This document shows positions 6,100 through 15,447 of a stretch of 64,000 nt of DNA, piece by piece; the stretch's first letter is position 1; every line of letters starts with the position of its first letter. Source of the DNA: Acidobacteriota bacterium (GTDB lineage Bacteria > Acidobacteriota > Terriglobia > 20CM-2-55-15); contig JAJEEE010000067.1 in the NCBI GenBank assembly GCA_022821145.1, positions 47,167 through 111,166 on the forward strand. Direction: 5' to 3'. The notes under the pieces were generated by a model. That model did no database searches and was not told the origin of the DNA. It saw only the letters and a list, made by a program, of their open reading frames with translations. A program made the translations under genes and the position numbers.

Positions 6100-8874
6100 C
6101 TATGACCTTTCGATACGGATCCGCTCGGTCAATCCCAGGTCGTCCAGAATCTGCCGGAGATCCGTTTCGGTGCTCTCGGCGAAGCCGGCGTCCACGCTGA
6201 CCGAAAACTCTATTCCAACGCTGAGGTCGTCTCCGGAGCGCAGCTTCGGCAGAATCTTGGTGCCGAGCCGGTTCCACACTTCCGGGGGCACGGTTCCGGA
6301 AATCCGTAGCGTTGTTTTCGCCGCGGTCGAGGACGGACCGCCCGCTGGGGGCGGTTCCGGGTCCGGCCCGGGCGGCGGGTCCGGCTTCGGGGGTGGCTTG
6401 GGGCCGGGTTGCGGCGGAGTTCCGCTGCCGGTCAAGGCGTTCACCGCCGCGGTCTTCGTCAGGAGGAACACGCTCGGCTCGAACGCCACTTCCTCCTGGC
6501 CGGCCGGTTCCGAGTACCAGACACGATCGTAGCTTCCGTCGTCGTGGACGCCGGAAGCCAGGCCGAACTCTCCCTTCGACACGAACTCGGTGATCTTCCG
6601 GCGCAGGATCGCGTCGGGATCGATCAGCCGCGTCAACGAGCCGTCGAGGAAGCTTTGCCGCAGGCTCGTGAGGGGCCACGCGCCCGTGCCCTTGAACGCG
6701 GGCGGCCAGTGCCGGCCGATGTAGCCGGCGCCGACGTTCTCATCCAGCAGACCTTCGGATTTCAGCGACCGAATCATCCGGCCGCACAGGGTCTCGTTTG
6801 CGCTCGAGTGGCCGGCTCCGAGATCGATGATCTTGAGCCCGTCTTGTTCCGACGCGTCCCGGAGTGCCACGAAACGATAGCTCGCCCAGACTTCCTCCTT
6901 GGAGGCCTCCTTGGCGTCCCGGACCCTGTCCTGGACTCCCGCGCGGTCGGCCGCATCGAACTCACTGCCGAGAACGCCTTCCGTCAGTTCACGTCTGACG
7001 CGCTCCCATGCAAGCCACAACTCCACCTTGTCGTGAAGCTCGCGTCCAGGTTTCTTCGCGCACCAGACCAGGGCGCCCGGATAGAGCCGCGCCGAGCCGC
7101 CGCGGTCGCGTGTCCATGCGCTCACGCGGTTCGCGGTTCGGCCGCCGGTCTCCCATTCGGTGTCCGGGTCGAGAACGACCAGCGCCAGGCGCGGGGAATC
7201 CGTGATCGTCCCCGGGTCCTCCGGAAACGCTATGACGGGAAGCGTGGCGCCGTCGCGAAACTCGTCATCGACAAGCTTGCGCATCGCTGGCTTGATGTCG
7301 GCTTTCTCGTCCAACGATGCGCGGCGGTCGCTGACCACCTTCTTCAAAGTCGCCTGGTGGTGAATGCGATATCCGTCGACGCCCACCTTGCGAACGAAGA
7401 ACCCCGAGTTCTCCAGCGCCGCAGCAGCGTTGTCGACGGTGGCGGTATCGACGTCGGGTTCCCCCAGCGCGAAACGCAGCTCGGGCAGATGGGCGACCTT
7501 GTCGACTTGTCCGCCGGAGGATTCGAACAGGATGGCTGCACCGACTCGCCGGTGGATGTCGCGAAGCGCGCCGTGGGCATCGGCATCCAGAGCCCCGGCG
7601 TGCGCCATCGGTCCCGCGATGTCGGCGTCGATGGCCACGTCGAGACGATGCTCGCCCAGTTGGCCCAGGACCACCGAACGGAACCCGGCCTCCGCCAGCG
7701 GCGCGGACCCGAGCGTGATCAGCGGCTCGGTGCGCGCCTTCTGGAAATGCTCCCTTGCCGCCCAGGACACCCATTGCGCGAGCATGGCCAACGCCCCGCG
7801 AGTTTGCTGGAACTGGGTCAGCGCGCGCCATTTTCGTTGAAAGACCGACAGCGTCGCGGGATGGAACGGGTAGCATGCCTCGAACCGGCCTCTCAGAAAA
7901 TCCCGGGCCTTGGTTTCCGTTGTCGCCGTGTCGACGGCCAGCCATTCCGGCGGCAGACGCGCGGTGCGTTCGAAGCACCAGTCCGCGTATGTCTTCGAGA
8001 CCTTCTTGCGAACCCGCGACGGGCCCAGGTCCTCGAAAAGCCTGCGGCGCACCACCTCGCTGATCTCGGATTCGTCATTGGCGATCAGGTCCTGGGCCAC
8101 GCGGCGAACCACTTTCGTGATCCGTTCCTGCCACTCCCGATCCCAGTCCGTCATCTCGACTTGGCTTCGGGGCAGGCTGATGACCGCGGCGGCATGCGTT
8201 GTGCCGGAGACCGCAACCGTCAGGTTCTGAATGAAGGCGTGGAAGCTGTCCGCCATGCCTCGATGGCGGTTGACGAAGTTCAGCACCTCGTCGAAAAGCA
8301 GCAGCACCGGACCGTCGGCGGCCGCGAACACGCGTTGCAGGGACTCCGTTCCCGGCGGCGTGGTCTGCGCGGTCGTACCGAGCGCGGCGACGCCGGGGTC
8401 GCCCGCAAGTTGCCGCGCCAGGTCGATCCAGGGTGTTTCCCGTCCGTCGGCCGGATCCCAGGCGTTGCCGACGAACACCCCGACGCGGGCGGATGGCGTG
8501 CCGGACACTCCGGCATCCGCAAGCAGATCCGCCACGCCGTGTAACGCGGAAGCCTCCTGACCGGCCCTGGCCAAGTGGTAGAGCGCCGTCAACGTGTGTG
8601 TCTTGCCGCCGCCGAATTGAGTGATCAGTGTCAGAACCGGAGCGGTGTTCTCGGTTTTGCCGGAAAGCCGCCGGAGCACCATGCCCGCGTGCTCCTTCAA
8701 CGCGCGGGTGAAACAGGTGCGTGAGAAGAACGCCCCCGCGTCGCGGTAGTCCTCGGGCGCGGTTCCGGCGACGACCTGCTCGAGCGCAATGGCGAACTCG
8801 TCCGGGCTGAACGAGCGGCCTTCACGCACTTCCTTGCGGGGCGTTACGACTTTGTACCAGGGATCCAGCGCCAT
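6100..8874 (-). CDS. DUF499-domain defence-associated ATPase
   Basis: A 924-residue protein. The N-terminus (MALDPWYKVVTPRKEVREGRSFSPDEFA) and the Walker A motif ITQFGGGKTHTL at residues 84-95 are typical of the DUF499/COG1483 AAA-type ATPases found with DNA methylases in phage-defence loci. Walker B is PVLLLFDEVLNFV at about 189-201. A Pro/Gly-rich linker (PQPGPKPPPKPDPPPGPDPE) at about 835-855 leads to a small C-terminal domain ending RIRIERS. It is the last gene of the minus-strand defence array and is separated from the nuclease gene by a vapBC insertion. The last codons recur in the scar at 3061. It probably powers or gates the methylase, nuclease and helicase partners; that role is inferred. 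Confidence 0.85.
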   Translation of the reverse strand: MALDPWYKVVTPRKEVREGRSFSPDEFAIALEQVVAGTAPEDYRDAGAFFSRTCFTRALKEHAGMVLRRLSGKTENTAPVLTLITQFGGGKTHTLTALYHLARAGQEASALHGVADLLADAGVSGTPSARVGVFVGNAWDPADGRETPWIDLARQLAGDPGVAALGTTAQTTPPGTESLQRVFAAADGPVLLLFDEVLNFVNRHRGMADSFHAFIQNLTVAVSGTTHAAAVISLPRSQVEMTDWDREWQERITKVVRRVAQDLIANDESEISEVVRRRLFEDLGPSRVRKKVSKTYADWCFERTARLPPEWLAVDTATTETKARDFLRGRFEACYPFHPATLSVFQRKWRALTQFQQTRGALAMLAQWVSWAAREHFQKARTEPLITLGSAPLAEAGFRSVVLGQLGEHRLDVAIDADIAGPMAHAGALDADAHGALRDIHRRVGAAILFESSGGQVDKVAHLPELRFALGEPDVDTATVDNAAAALENSGFFVRKVGVDGYRIHHQATLKKVVSDRRASLDEKADIKPAMRKLVDDEFRDGATLPVIAFPEDPGTITDSPRLALVVLDPDTEWETGGRTANRVSAWTRDRGGSARLYPGALVWCAKKPGRELHDKVELWLAWERVRRELTEGVLGSEFDAADRAGVQDRVRDAKEASKEEVWASYRFVALRDASEQDGLKIIDLGAGHSSANETLCGRMIRSLKSEGLLDENVGAGYIGRHWPPAFKGTGAWPLTSLRQSFLDGSLTRLIDPDAILRRKITEFVSKGEFGLASGVHDDGSYDRVWYSEPAGQEEVAFEPSVFLLTKTAAVNALTGSGTPPQPGPKPPPKPDPPPGPDPEPPPAGGPSSTAAKTTLRISGTVPPEVWNRLGTKILPKLRSGDDLSVGIEFSVSVDAGFAESTETDLRQILDDLGLTERIRIERS

Positions 8875-8891
8875 GAGTCCGTCCGCGACCG

Positions 8892-9145
8892 TTATACAGG
8901 AATAACGCAGGGGAAGGCCCGTTCGCCTTCCGACGCGAGCGATTCGATGCCGCCGTCCGGCGTGGCCAACTGCCCGTCAGGCCTCCCGGTTGCGGCAAGC
9001 AGCATGGCGTTCGTCACCTGCCGGTACTCCAGCAACCGTGTGGCGACACTCTCCGGCCGATCCGCGATGGACCGCCCAAGCCGCTAGAACGCACGGGAGC
9101 CCAGGAAAAAGCGACCAAGGCGTTGACATCCGGCAACCCAATCAC
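8892..9145 (-). pseudogene. vapC: vapC PIN-domain toxin, internally deleted and frameshifted
   Basis: The GTG at 9145 overlaps the vapB stop (GTGA) and gives VIGLPDVNALVAFSWAP, the PIN-domain N-terminus with the first catalytic Asp. That frame then runs into nonsense. Another frame gives ESVATRLLEYRQVTNAMLLA followed by ATGRPDGQLATPDGGIESL, the PIN-domain C-terminus with the V-T-D/N-A and L-A-T-x-D motifs, ending at TAA 8892. The middle is missing: about 250 bp remain where about 400 are expected. The toxin RNase is dead. It lies between the nuclease and DUF499 genes. Confidence 0.82.
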
Positions 9146-9369
9146 GAGCAGTCCTCCAGCGACCGGTGCACGTCCTCACTGGTAATGGGCTTCGCATCGG
9201 CGGCGACCGGGAATACCGTGTCGTGTCCGCCGTCCCGGACAGGGGGGACGCTCCTGAATCCGCGCCGCGCCAGTTCCGACAAGGCGCTGCCCAGGCTGCT
9301 TCCGTTACGCGCAGCCAGCGCCCTGGCCACCGCCAACACATCGTCGTCAATGGTTACCGTCGTTCGCAT
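9142..9369 (-). CDS. vapB: VapB-type ribbon-helix-helix antitoxin
   Basis: A 75-residue antitoxin, MRTTVTIDDDVLAVARALAA followed by RNGSSLGSALSELARRGFRS. The first strand TVTIDDDVL and the ALSELARRG helix mark the RHH dimerisation and DNA-binding domain; the acidic tail (ITSEDVHRSLEDC) would bind VapC. The cognate vapC immediately downstream is decayed. The pair interrupts the defence array between the nuclease gene and DUF499. A truncated copy of this vapB start is fused to DUF499 tail sequence at 3061-3144. Confidence 0.87.
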   Translation of the reverse strand: MRTTVTIDDDVLAVARALAARNGSSLGSALSELARRGFRSVPPVRDGGHDTVFPVAADAKPITSEDVHRSLEDCS

Positions 9370-9412
9370 GAGAGCAACATTTCATCACAACATACGAGCG
9401 GGATGTGTCGAA

Positions 9413-10366
9413 TCACGGCCGCCTCATTCGGTCGAACAGTGTGAGGGCGGACCGTTTCAGACGCGCGAGGTTCGCGTAAGCCGCAGGCGCGTAGTCTCGG
9501 CTCGCATCGTACATCCGATAGCGGGTGCCGTCCGTCACGACGACATCGCATGTTACGCCGAGAGCCGAGACGTAATCGATCGCCTGATCGAGCGCGCCTT
9601 CAACGCCTTCGCCCAGCCGCTTCGCCTCGATGAGAAACCGACAATGCTCCGGCGCTCGGGGCAACCTGGAGAACACGGCCACGTCGACGTTCCGCCACTC
9701 CACCGCGACGTGCTCGGCCGGCCAGCCGAGCGCCCGGAGGAACGGAAGGACGTAGTGCCCCACGAGTTCGTGTTCGCTGGGCCGCTCGCCGAACTCGCGC
9801 GCGTCCCAGTAGAAGTCTGCAAGGTCACGAACCTGCGCGACAAGATTCCGCAGCTTGTCCGGCGGCTCCTCGAGTGCCTCTTCCTCGACCGGCAGGCTCG
9901 GTAAGGCGCCGGACTGCCAGTCCGTCGGCGGCGAGCCGACGAACCGCCGTGCATAGTTGACTGCATCATCGTGACGAACGCGCGAAACCCGGGGTGGGCT
10001 CATGCCGAAGACCGGTACGCCGAAGTCGTGCGGTTCGGGTAGCGGACGCCAGCACACCCGCCGGGCATGCTGAAGGTCCCAACCGTTCACGTCATCGAAC
10101 TGAGGCAGGTATTGGTAGTCGGACGCGACGACACCGACCGCCTGTATGGTCTTGCGGCCCGTGCGAAGCAGCAGCACATCACCGGTGCGAAGCTCGTCAG
10201 CGAAGCGCCGAACCCACCCGCCTTCGAAGTCTTCGTCGGAGCGCTCGGCACGCCATGGTCCCGAATCTCCGGGGCCAATCAGCGCGACGCCGTTGTTTAC
10301 GAATACGTCGGCGTAGGATCGGTCTGTGGAGCCCGCGGACACCTGCCAAATTGTGCCCTCATTCAC
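9413..10366 (-). CDS. PUA/EVE-like domain fused to HSDR_N-type restriction nuclease
   Basis: About 317 residues from a GTG at 10366, chosen because the open frame upstream of it only overlaps the methylase gene antisense to codon sense. The N-terminal domain (VNEGTIWQVSAGSTDRSYADVF to VGVVASDYQYLPQFDDVNGWDLQHARRVCW) resembles EVE/ASCH-type PUA domains, which read modified bases. The C-terminal domain (FLRALGWPAEHVAVEWRNVD, then VAVF and FLIEAKRLGEGVEGALDQA) has the D...E-x-K pattern of type I restriction enzyme R-subunit N-terminal nucleases. It starts 16 bp after the DUF1156 methylase. I infer a modification-sensing restriction nuclease paired with that methylase. Confidence 0.75.
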   Translation of the reverse strand: MNEGTIWQVSAGSTDRSYADVFVNNGVALIGPGDSGPWRAERSDEDFEGGWVRRFADELRTGDVLLLRTGRKTIQAVGVVASDYQYLPQFDDVNGWDLQHARRVCWRPLPEPHDFGVPVFGMSPPRVSRVRHDDAVNYARRFVGSPPTDWQSGALPSLPVEEEALEEPPDKLRNLVAQVRDLADFYWDAREFGERPSEHELVGHYVLPFLRALGWPAEHVAVEWRNVDVAVFSRLPRAPEHCRFLIEAKRLGEGVEGALDQAIDYVSALGVTCDVVVTDGTRYRMYDASRDYAPAAYANLARLKRSALTLFDRMRRP

Positions 10367-10382
10367 GTCGATCGTTCCGTTC

Positions 10383-13328
10383 TCACCGTGGCGCCGCAAG
10401 TAGCATGGCGTCCACGAGTCGCTTTTCCTCGCTACCGCGAGGGTAGAGGGCCGAGAGCGCGTTGGCGAGGCGCAGGAAATCCGGGCCGCGGTCCCGTTCG
10501 GCGGCGAGCAGCGTGCGGAGCGCGTTGGCGTGACCGCTCGCCTGTAACAGCATCGCGGCGTGCAGCCGGTCGAGAGTGGTGGCGTCGATGGTCTGAAGCT
10601 CCGCGTCGCCGTCAAGGAGCCGCCGTCTGCCGCGACCGCGAAGCTCGGGGTTCGGCGCAGCATCGAACTCCGGGAACAGCGTCGGCTGAACGCTGCCGCC
10701 GGGGTCACTCTCGATCCGGTCCGCGGCGTTGCCGGCGCCGTCCTCGCCAAACAGGTCCTTCGCCCGCTCCGCCACCGGCATTAGATGTACGATGCCCTTG
10801 TCCTGTCGGATGATGCGGCCAGTCCAGTTGTCGAGGTCTACCCCCATCGGTTGCGCGAAGCGGCGCACCACGTCGAAGGGAAGGCTGAAACCCGAGGCCG
10901 TAGTCCTAGCGCCGACATCGTCATCCGCCTCGTCTGCACCGCTGTGTTCCGCGGTCGTCTCGGTGCTCTGGAGCGTCCATAGAAACAGGGCCGTAAGGCG
11001 GGCGTCTTCTTCGAGCGCGCCCGTGAGGCCGTTGCTCGCCCGCGCTTCAGCCGTGCCGAGTACCTGCCGGAGTGCGGCGCGTCCAACCACCTCCCAGACC
11101 TTTTCCAGGTACTCCGCTAGTCCGACGTCGCGCCCCTCGGCGGTCTCCACGGCGCTACACCGGCTGAAAATCTCAAGCGCGGGACCGATGCAGGCAAACA
11201 CCAAGTCGGCGCCGCGGATTCCCTCGTCCTGCAAGCGTTCCATCCAGTCGGCAACGCGGACGGGAAGCTCGCGCAGTACGTCGGCCCAGTCGCCGACGGG
11301 AGCGTGCGCGGGGCGCGGGCGACAGACGAGGTGGACGCTGGTGGCCAGGGACGCCGCCTCCCGTGCGTTAAGGCGTGAACCCATCTCCGTCGCGACGGGC
11401 CACGACCCCGTAATCGTCCAACCACCCGAAATCATGCCAGAGAGCAACGCCTCCCAGCCCTCGGTGCTCTTGTGGGCGAAGACCACTGAGCCGACACCGT
11501 CCTTGCGCAGAACGCGGCGGCCTTCCGCGAAAGCAGCGGCCATTCCTTGCTCATAGAACGCCGCGTCTTTCTTAGAACTGCTGAGACGATGGGGCCGATC
11601 CACGACGATCTCTCCGGCCTTGGGTGTTGTGCCGGTGTTATTGTCGATGGATCGAAATAGGGGGTGACTGGGCATCGCGCGCTTGAGCCATACGTAAAAG
11701 AAGTCCGCAAGGTGTGCGTAGGGAACGGCGTCGTAGTAGGGGGGATCGGTAAACCAGACGCTGGCGGTCTCGTCGGGGAGGGGGTGGTCGGCAGCGTCGG
11801 CGGGTTGAACTTGTGCTGTGTGTGTGCTGCGAGCGCCGTCGATAACATCGCTGAGCAGGCGATACCCGCTCTCCCAATTGCCGGGCCCGTCGGCGGTTAC
11901 CACAACCTCGGCGAAGTCCCAGACAATTGGTAAGGCTTGCCGGCCGAAAGTGTGCTGCATTTTTTCTGCGACGGCGTTCCATCGAGTACAAGACATGTCG
12001 CTCATCACAACGCGGCTGAAGGCACAAGCGAGTAGCCCGAGCTGGCGAGATTGCTGAGTGCCCCTTGCAAGTTCACAGAGCCCAACTAGCGCCACCTTCT
12101 GGCGCGCGGTGAAGAGATCGCCCCACTGACGCATCCCGTAAATCGGGACGCTGATACGTCGGATTTCGGTCATCGCTATTAGTTCATCCGGCACCGGGGA
12201 GAGGCCCTGCTTCCCCCTGGTGCTCCACTCGTCAAGAAGCCTCGCCACCCGCCCCTCGGCCCGGCGCACTGCTGCGTAGTCGGCTTCCGTTGGCAGCCGA
12301 TAGTGCCGCCCCCTCTGCCCCGACCGGAGCGTGACCACGGCCGTCATGCGCGCGCCACCGATCCGCCGCCCTCCGGCGTCGAACACCACGTCCGCACAGC
12401 CCCGCTGGGCGGCGAGCTGCTCCCGCACTCGCTCCGGCGACAATACTGCACCGCAACAGAGGCACGTGGCCCGGGCACGAGTCACCGTGCCGGCGCGCAC
12501 CTCGCTGTCCGCTTGCGGCTCGAATACCTCGAACGAGACGCGCGGTCCCCCGCCTTCGAGCCGATCCACCCGGACCCGTAGTGCCCGCTTGCGCTTCGGC
12601 TTCTTGCAGAGCCACAGCGACCGCATCAATGGGATCTCGGCCCCGCAAGTCGGTGCCTCACAACGCACGGTTCGCGCCCACAGATAAGCGATCGGCGTCG
12701 CGCCATCCGGGTCAGATGGGTATAGTTCGACGAGGTCCGTCTGTGCCGCGGCCTTGATCTCACCGCCGATTTGGCGAAGCTCATCAGCTAAAACCGAACC
12801 GTGGCGCGGGATGTCCTCCAGCATGACTTTGAGGATTAGACACGCTACTGGATTCAGGTCGCTGGCAAATGCCTCGCAGCCGAGCCGTAGCGCTTCGAGC
12901 GGAATGGATCCGCCGCCGGCGAATGGGTCCACCACGAGAGGCGCTTCGTCCCCATGAGCCGCCCGCACCAAGTTGCGTCCTACCTCCAGGTAGGTTTCAT
13001 TGGCCGCCATGTCCCAATTGGCGAAGGCGCCGATGAACCAGAGCAAGGCCTTCCGCAACTCCGTGTCGTTCGTGGGCGGTTGGCGTACCTGACTCAGAAT
13101 GTCTTTGGCTTTCCGTTTGAACTCTTCAGGGCATTGGGGATCGCACGGGTCGGGAAGGAGCAACGCCAGCAGCACGGCGCGGCTGGAAGCCAGCGGGCGC
13201 CGCGCCCACCAGAGGTGCAGGGTCGAGGGATGCCCGTGCCGGATCGATTTCTCCCGCGCCGCGTGTTTCGAGACGACCGCGATTGGGAAGTCCACCTCCG
13301 CGAGGCGCTTGCACTCGCGTGGGATCAA
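10383..13328 (-). CDS. DUF1156 (COG1743-type) adenine-specific DNA methylase with Zn ribbon
   Basis: A 981-residue methylase. The N-terminus (KHAAREKSIRHGHPSTLHLWWARRPLASSRA) is the DUF1156 hallmark. The SAM-binding motif is VVDPFAGGGSIPLEAL at residues 132-147, and the catalytic motif FTDPPYYDAVPYAHLADF lies at about 526-543. Between them are paired Cys motifs (CEAPTC and CLCC) that look like a zinc ribbon. It should methylate adenine N6 and mark host DNA. It overlaps the upstream DUF262 gene by 4 bp (ATGA) and is followed after 16 bp by the nuclease gene, so both are in one transcript. DUF1156, DUF499 and SNF2-type helicase genes recur together in defence islands. Confidence 0.9.
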   Translation of the reverse strand: MIPRECKRLAEVDFPIAVVSKHAAREKSIRHGHPSTLHLWWARRPLASSRAVLLALLLPDPCDPQCPEEFKRKAKDILSQVRQPPTNDTELRKALLWFIGAFANWDMAANETYLEVGRNLVRAAHGDEAPLVVDPFAGGGSIPLEALRLGCEAFASDLNPVACLILKVMLEDIPRHGSVLADELRQIGGEIKAAAQTDLVELYPSDPDGATPIAYLWARTVRCEAPTCGAEIPLMRSLWLCKKPKRKRALRVRVDRLEGGGPRVSFEVFEPQADSEVRAGTVTRARATCLCCGAVLSPERVREQLAAQRGCADVVFDAGGRRIGGARMTAVVTLRSGQRGRHYRLPTEADYAAVRRAEGRVARLLDEWSTRGKQGLSPVPDELIAMTEIRRISVPIYGMRQWGDLFTARQKVALVGLCELARGTQQSRQLGLLACAFSRVVMSDMSCTRWNAVAEKMQHTFGRQALPIVWDFAEVVVTADGPGNWESGYRLLSDVIDGARSTHTAQVQPADAADHPLPDETASVWFTDPPYYDAVPYAHLADFFYVWLKRAMPSHPLFRSIDNNTGTTPKAGEIVVDRPHRLSSSKKDAAFYEQGMAAAFAEGRRVLRKDGVGSVVFAHKSTEGWEALLSGMISGGWTITGSWPVATEMGSRLNAREAASLATSVHLVCRPRPAHAPVGDWADVLRELPVRVADWMERLQDEGIRGADLVFACIGPALEIFSRCSAVETAEGRDVGLAEYLEKVWEVVGRAALRQVLGTAEARASNGLTGALEEDARLTALFLWTLQSTETTAEHSGADEADDDVGARTTASGFSLPFDVVRRFAQPMGVDLDNWTGRIIRQDKGIVHLMPVAERAKDLFGEDGAGNAADRIESDPGGSVQPTLFPEFDAAPNPELRGRGRRRLLDGDAELQTIDATTLDRLHAAMLLQASGHANALRTLLAAERDRGPDFLRLANALSALYPRGSEEKRLVDAMLLAAPR

Positions 13329-15433
13329 ATGGCCTTACCCCACCGCTTGTGTACGTACTTGACAGCCTCTTGAACGGGAAGGGCGCGGGTCCCGTTGCCC
13401 ACGCGGAGGTAGAAGATCGAATCGTTCTGGTGTTCCACGTAGACGGGATGGTCGCTCGGTTGGACAATCACGTGGCATATGTCGTGGCCGTCGATGGCGT
13501 GAAAATTCACGGTCAGGAACGAAGACGCCGCCGCTTCGCCGAGATTGTGGACGAGAAGCGCCTGCAGGTGCTGCTCGAACCCGTCACGATCCTTCCTCAG
13601 AGTTGCGTAGTCATCTGCGAGGCCGACGAAAGCTCCGGCGTCGTCGACTCCGATAAGCAGGGTGCCGCCGTCGGCGTTCAGGAACGCCGCCAAGGTCTTG
13701 ATCACCGCGTGTTCGAGCACCTTGTTGACCCGGCTTTCCCGGCGGTCCCAACGCAAGCTGGATTTGAATTCCAGATCGGCGCTCTCGCCCGCGGCGGCGA
13801 GCTTTCGGACGCGTTCCTCGTCGATCAGGTCGTCGTCGGGCTTCGGGAGCCAACTCGCGATGAACTCGTTCATGGCCACCGCGAGCAGCTGGCGGCGAGC
13901 AGCCAGGAAGTCGAGAAAGCGTTCGGGTTCCCATAGCGTGCGGTCCATCGGCACGGACTGCGCGCGTAGAGCGCCCGGCTGGTTGTCCTCCACTTCCGGC
14001 AGATACTCGGCCGGCGATGTTCCGCGGTATTCCTTGGGCGCCTCTTCTATGAGCACGACCCGGTTGGCCAGCGCGTTGATGCGATTGGTATCGGTGAATT
14101 CGACCTTTTCGAGCAACCGTCGGGAAAAAATACGATGACGTTCGCCATCGAAACTCTTTCCAACCACCGGGTCGTAGATCCGGATGCCGGTGAACCAGTC
14201 GCGCGCGTCTCGATGCCGCGCCACCACGCGGCTCAACCGTGCGGCGGCCGAGCTGATGCTTGCACGTTCGAGATCTTCCGCTTCCAACGTGACCCGGCCG
14301 CGTTCTCGCAGTATCGCGGCTTCCAATTCGTGCGTCGGATCCACGTCGTTGCCGACGACCAGCGCAACGTCCTGCTGGAGCTTCGTCTCGGAGGACCCGG
14401 AGTAGCGAGCCCAGAGGCCGGCCAAATAGATCCACCGGATGAACCGCCGGCGCAGCACGTCGGTGGGAAACTGTCCGCCCTGCCGCGCCAGGTACACGGT
14501 GACGGGGACCAGGACGTAGTTCGTCTGCAGGTCGTCGAGACTGCTGATGAACGCTTCGTGACGCAGCACGCTGGCGAGATGTTCGAACGCTGGCTGCATC
14601 TTTTTCCAGGCGCTCTTCAGGACATCGGCCGGGGTCTTGAGGAAGGACCCTTCGAGCAGCACGGATCCAACCGCGATTCCGGCCAAGGACCGCACCAGGA
14701 AGTTGAGATCGACGTTGAATCCTCGTTCCGCCATCTTCGCGCCGAACGCGCGCAGTTCCGCACGGGCCTCGGGCCACAGACTGCAAATATGGGCGATGGT
14801 CAGATCGGTCTTGTCCAGGCGCGTGCCCTTGCTGTTCACGCGGTTGAAGATGTCCACGACCTCTTCGACCGTGTAGTTGTCGCCGGCGACCTGGTCGACG
14901 GTATAGGTATACTCACGGACCTTGTCGAGGCGGCTGAGTCGGGCCAGATTCTGCTGAATGATCGCGCGCTGCTCGTCACCGACTCGATCCAACCGTTCGA
15001 GCAACGCGTTCAGCCCCTCATTGAGAAAATCGTGGACGCCGATCCATGTGGGGTTGTTGTCCATGCGCGACTTCTGCCAGAAGCGGAATTCTTCGGTCTG
15101 CATGTTGAAAAACAGGTCGAAGAACAGCGACTCGCCTTCGTAAAACCGGGGCGCCTCGCCCTTGAACAGGACGAACAGCGTGGTCAGGCGCTGCTGGCCG
15201 TCGAGCAGCAACAGTGAGTGTCCGTCGCGCTGCGCCTCGCCGCCACGCACCATCGACGGCTTGTAGGTGCGCCAGATCAGGAGATGCCCGGTCGGGTGCT
15301 CGCGGTAGAGCGACTGCATGAGCCCGCGTACCTGGTCGCGGTTCCAGACGTAGCCGCGCTGGAACTCGGGCAGCAGAATCTCTCCGCGGCCAATCTGACT
15401 CAGCAGGTCCTGTATGGATCTGACTTCATGCAT
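13325..15433 (-). CDS. DUF262 (GmrSD/ParB-like)-AlbA_2 fusion protein
   Basis: A 702-residue protein. Residues about 1-230 are a DUF262 domain (GRGEILLPEFQRGYVWNRDQ, LLLLDGQQRLTTLF, DIFNRVNSKGTRLDKTDL), the ParB/Srx-like nucleotide-binding fold of GmrS-type restriction proteins. Residues about 550-660 are an AlbA_2/Schlafen-type DNA-binding domain (ESADLEFKSSLRWDRRES, TLAAFLNADGGTLLIGVDDA). No HNH DUF1524 nuclease domain is seen; AlbA_2 occupies that end. It overlaps the methylase start by 4 bp and lies 14 bp after the DUF4276 gene. It may act as an NTP-dependent DNA-targeting component. Confidence 0.85.
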   Translation of the reverse strand: MHEVRSIQDLLSQIGRGEILLPEFQRGYVWNRDQVRGLMQSLYREHPTGHLLIWRTYKPSMVRGGEAQRDGHSLLLLDGQQRLTTLFVLFKGEAPRFYEGESLFFDLFFNMQTEEFRFWQKSRMDNNPTWIGVHDFLNEGLNALLERLDRVGDEQRAIIQQNLARLSRLDKVREYTYTVDQVAGDNYTVEEVVDIFNRVNSKGTRLDKTDLTIAHICSLWPEARAELRAFGAKMAERGFNVDLNFLVRSLAGIAVGSVLLEGSFLKTPADVLKSAWKKMQPAFEHLASVLRHEAFISSLDDLQTNYVLVPVTVYLARQGGQFPTDVLRRRFIRWIYLAGLWARYSGSSETKLQQDVALVVGNDVDPTHELEAAILRERGRVTLEAEDLERASISSAAARLSRVVARHRDARDWFTGIRIYDPVVGKSFDGERHRIFSRRLLEKVEFTDTNRINALANRVVLIEEAPKEYRGTSPAEYLPEVEDNQPGALRAQSVPMDRTLWEPERFLDFLAARRQLLAVAMNEFIASWLPKPDDDLIDEERVRKLAAAGESADLEFKSSLRWDRRESRVNKVLEHAVIKTLAAFLNADGGTLLIGVDDAGAFVGLADDYATLRKDRDGFEQHLQALLVHNLGEAAASSFLTVNFHAIDGHDICHVIVQPSDHPVYVEHQNDSIFYLRVGNGTRALPVQEAVKYVHKRWGKAI

Positions 15434-15447
15434 CGAACCCTCTCGTC

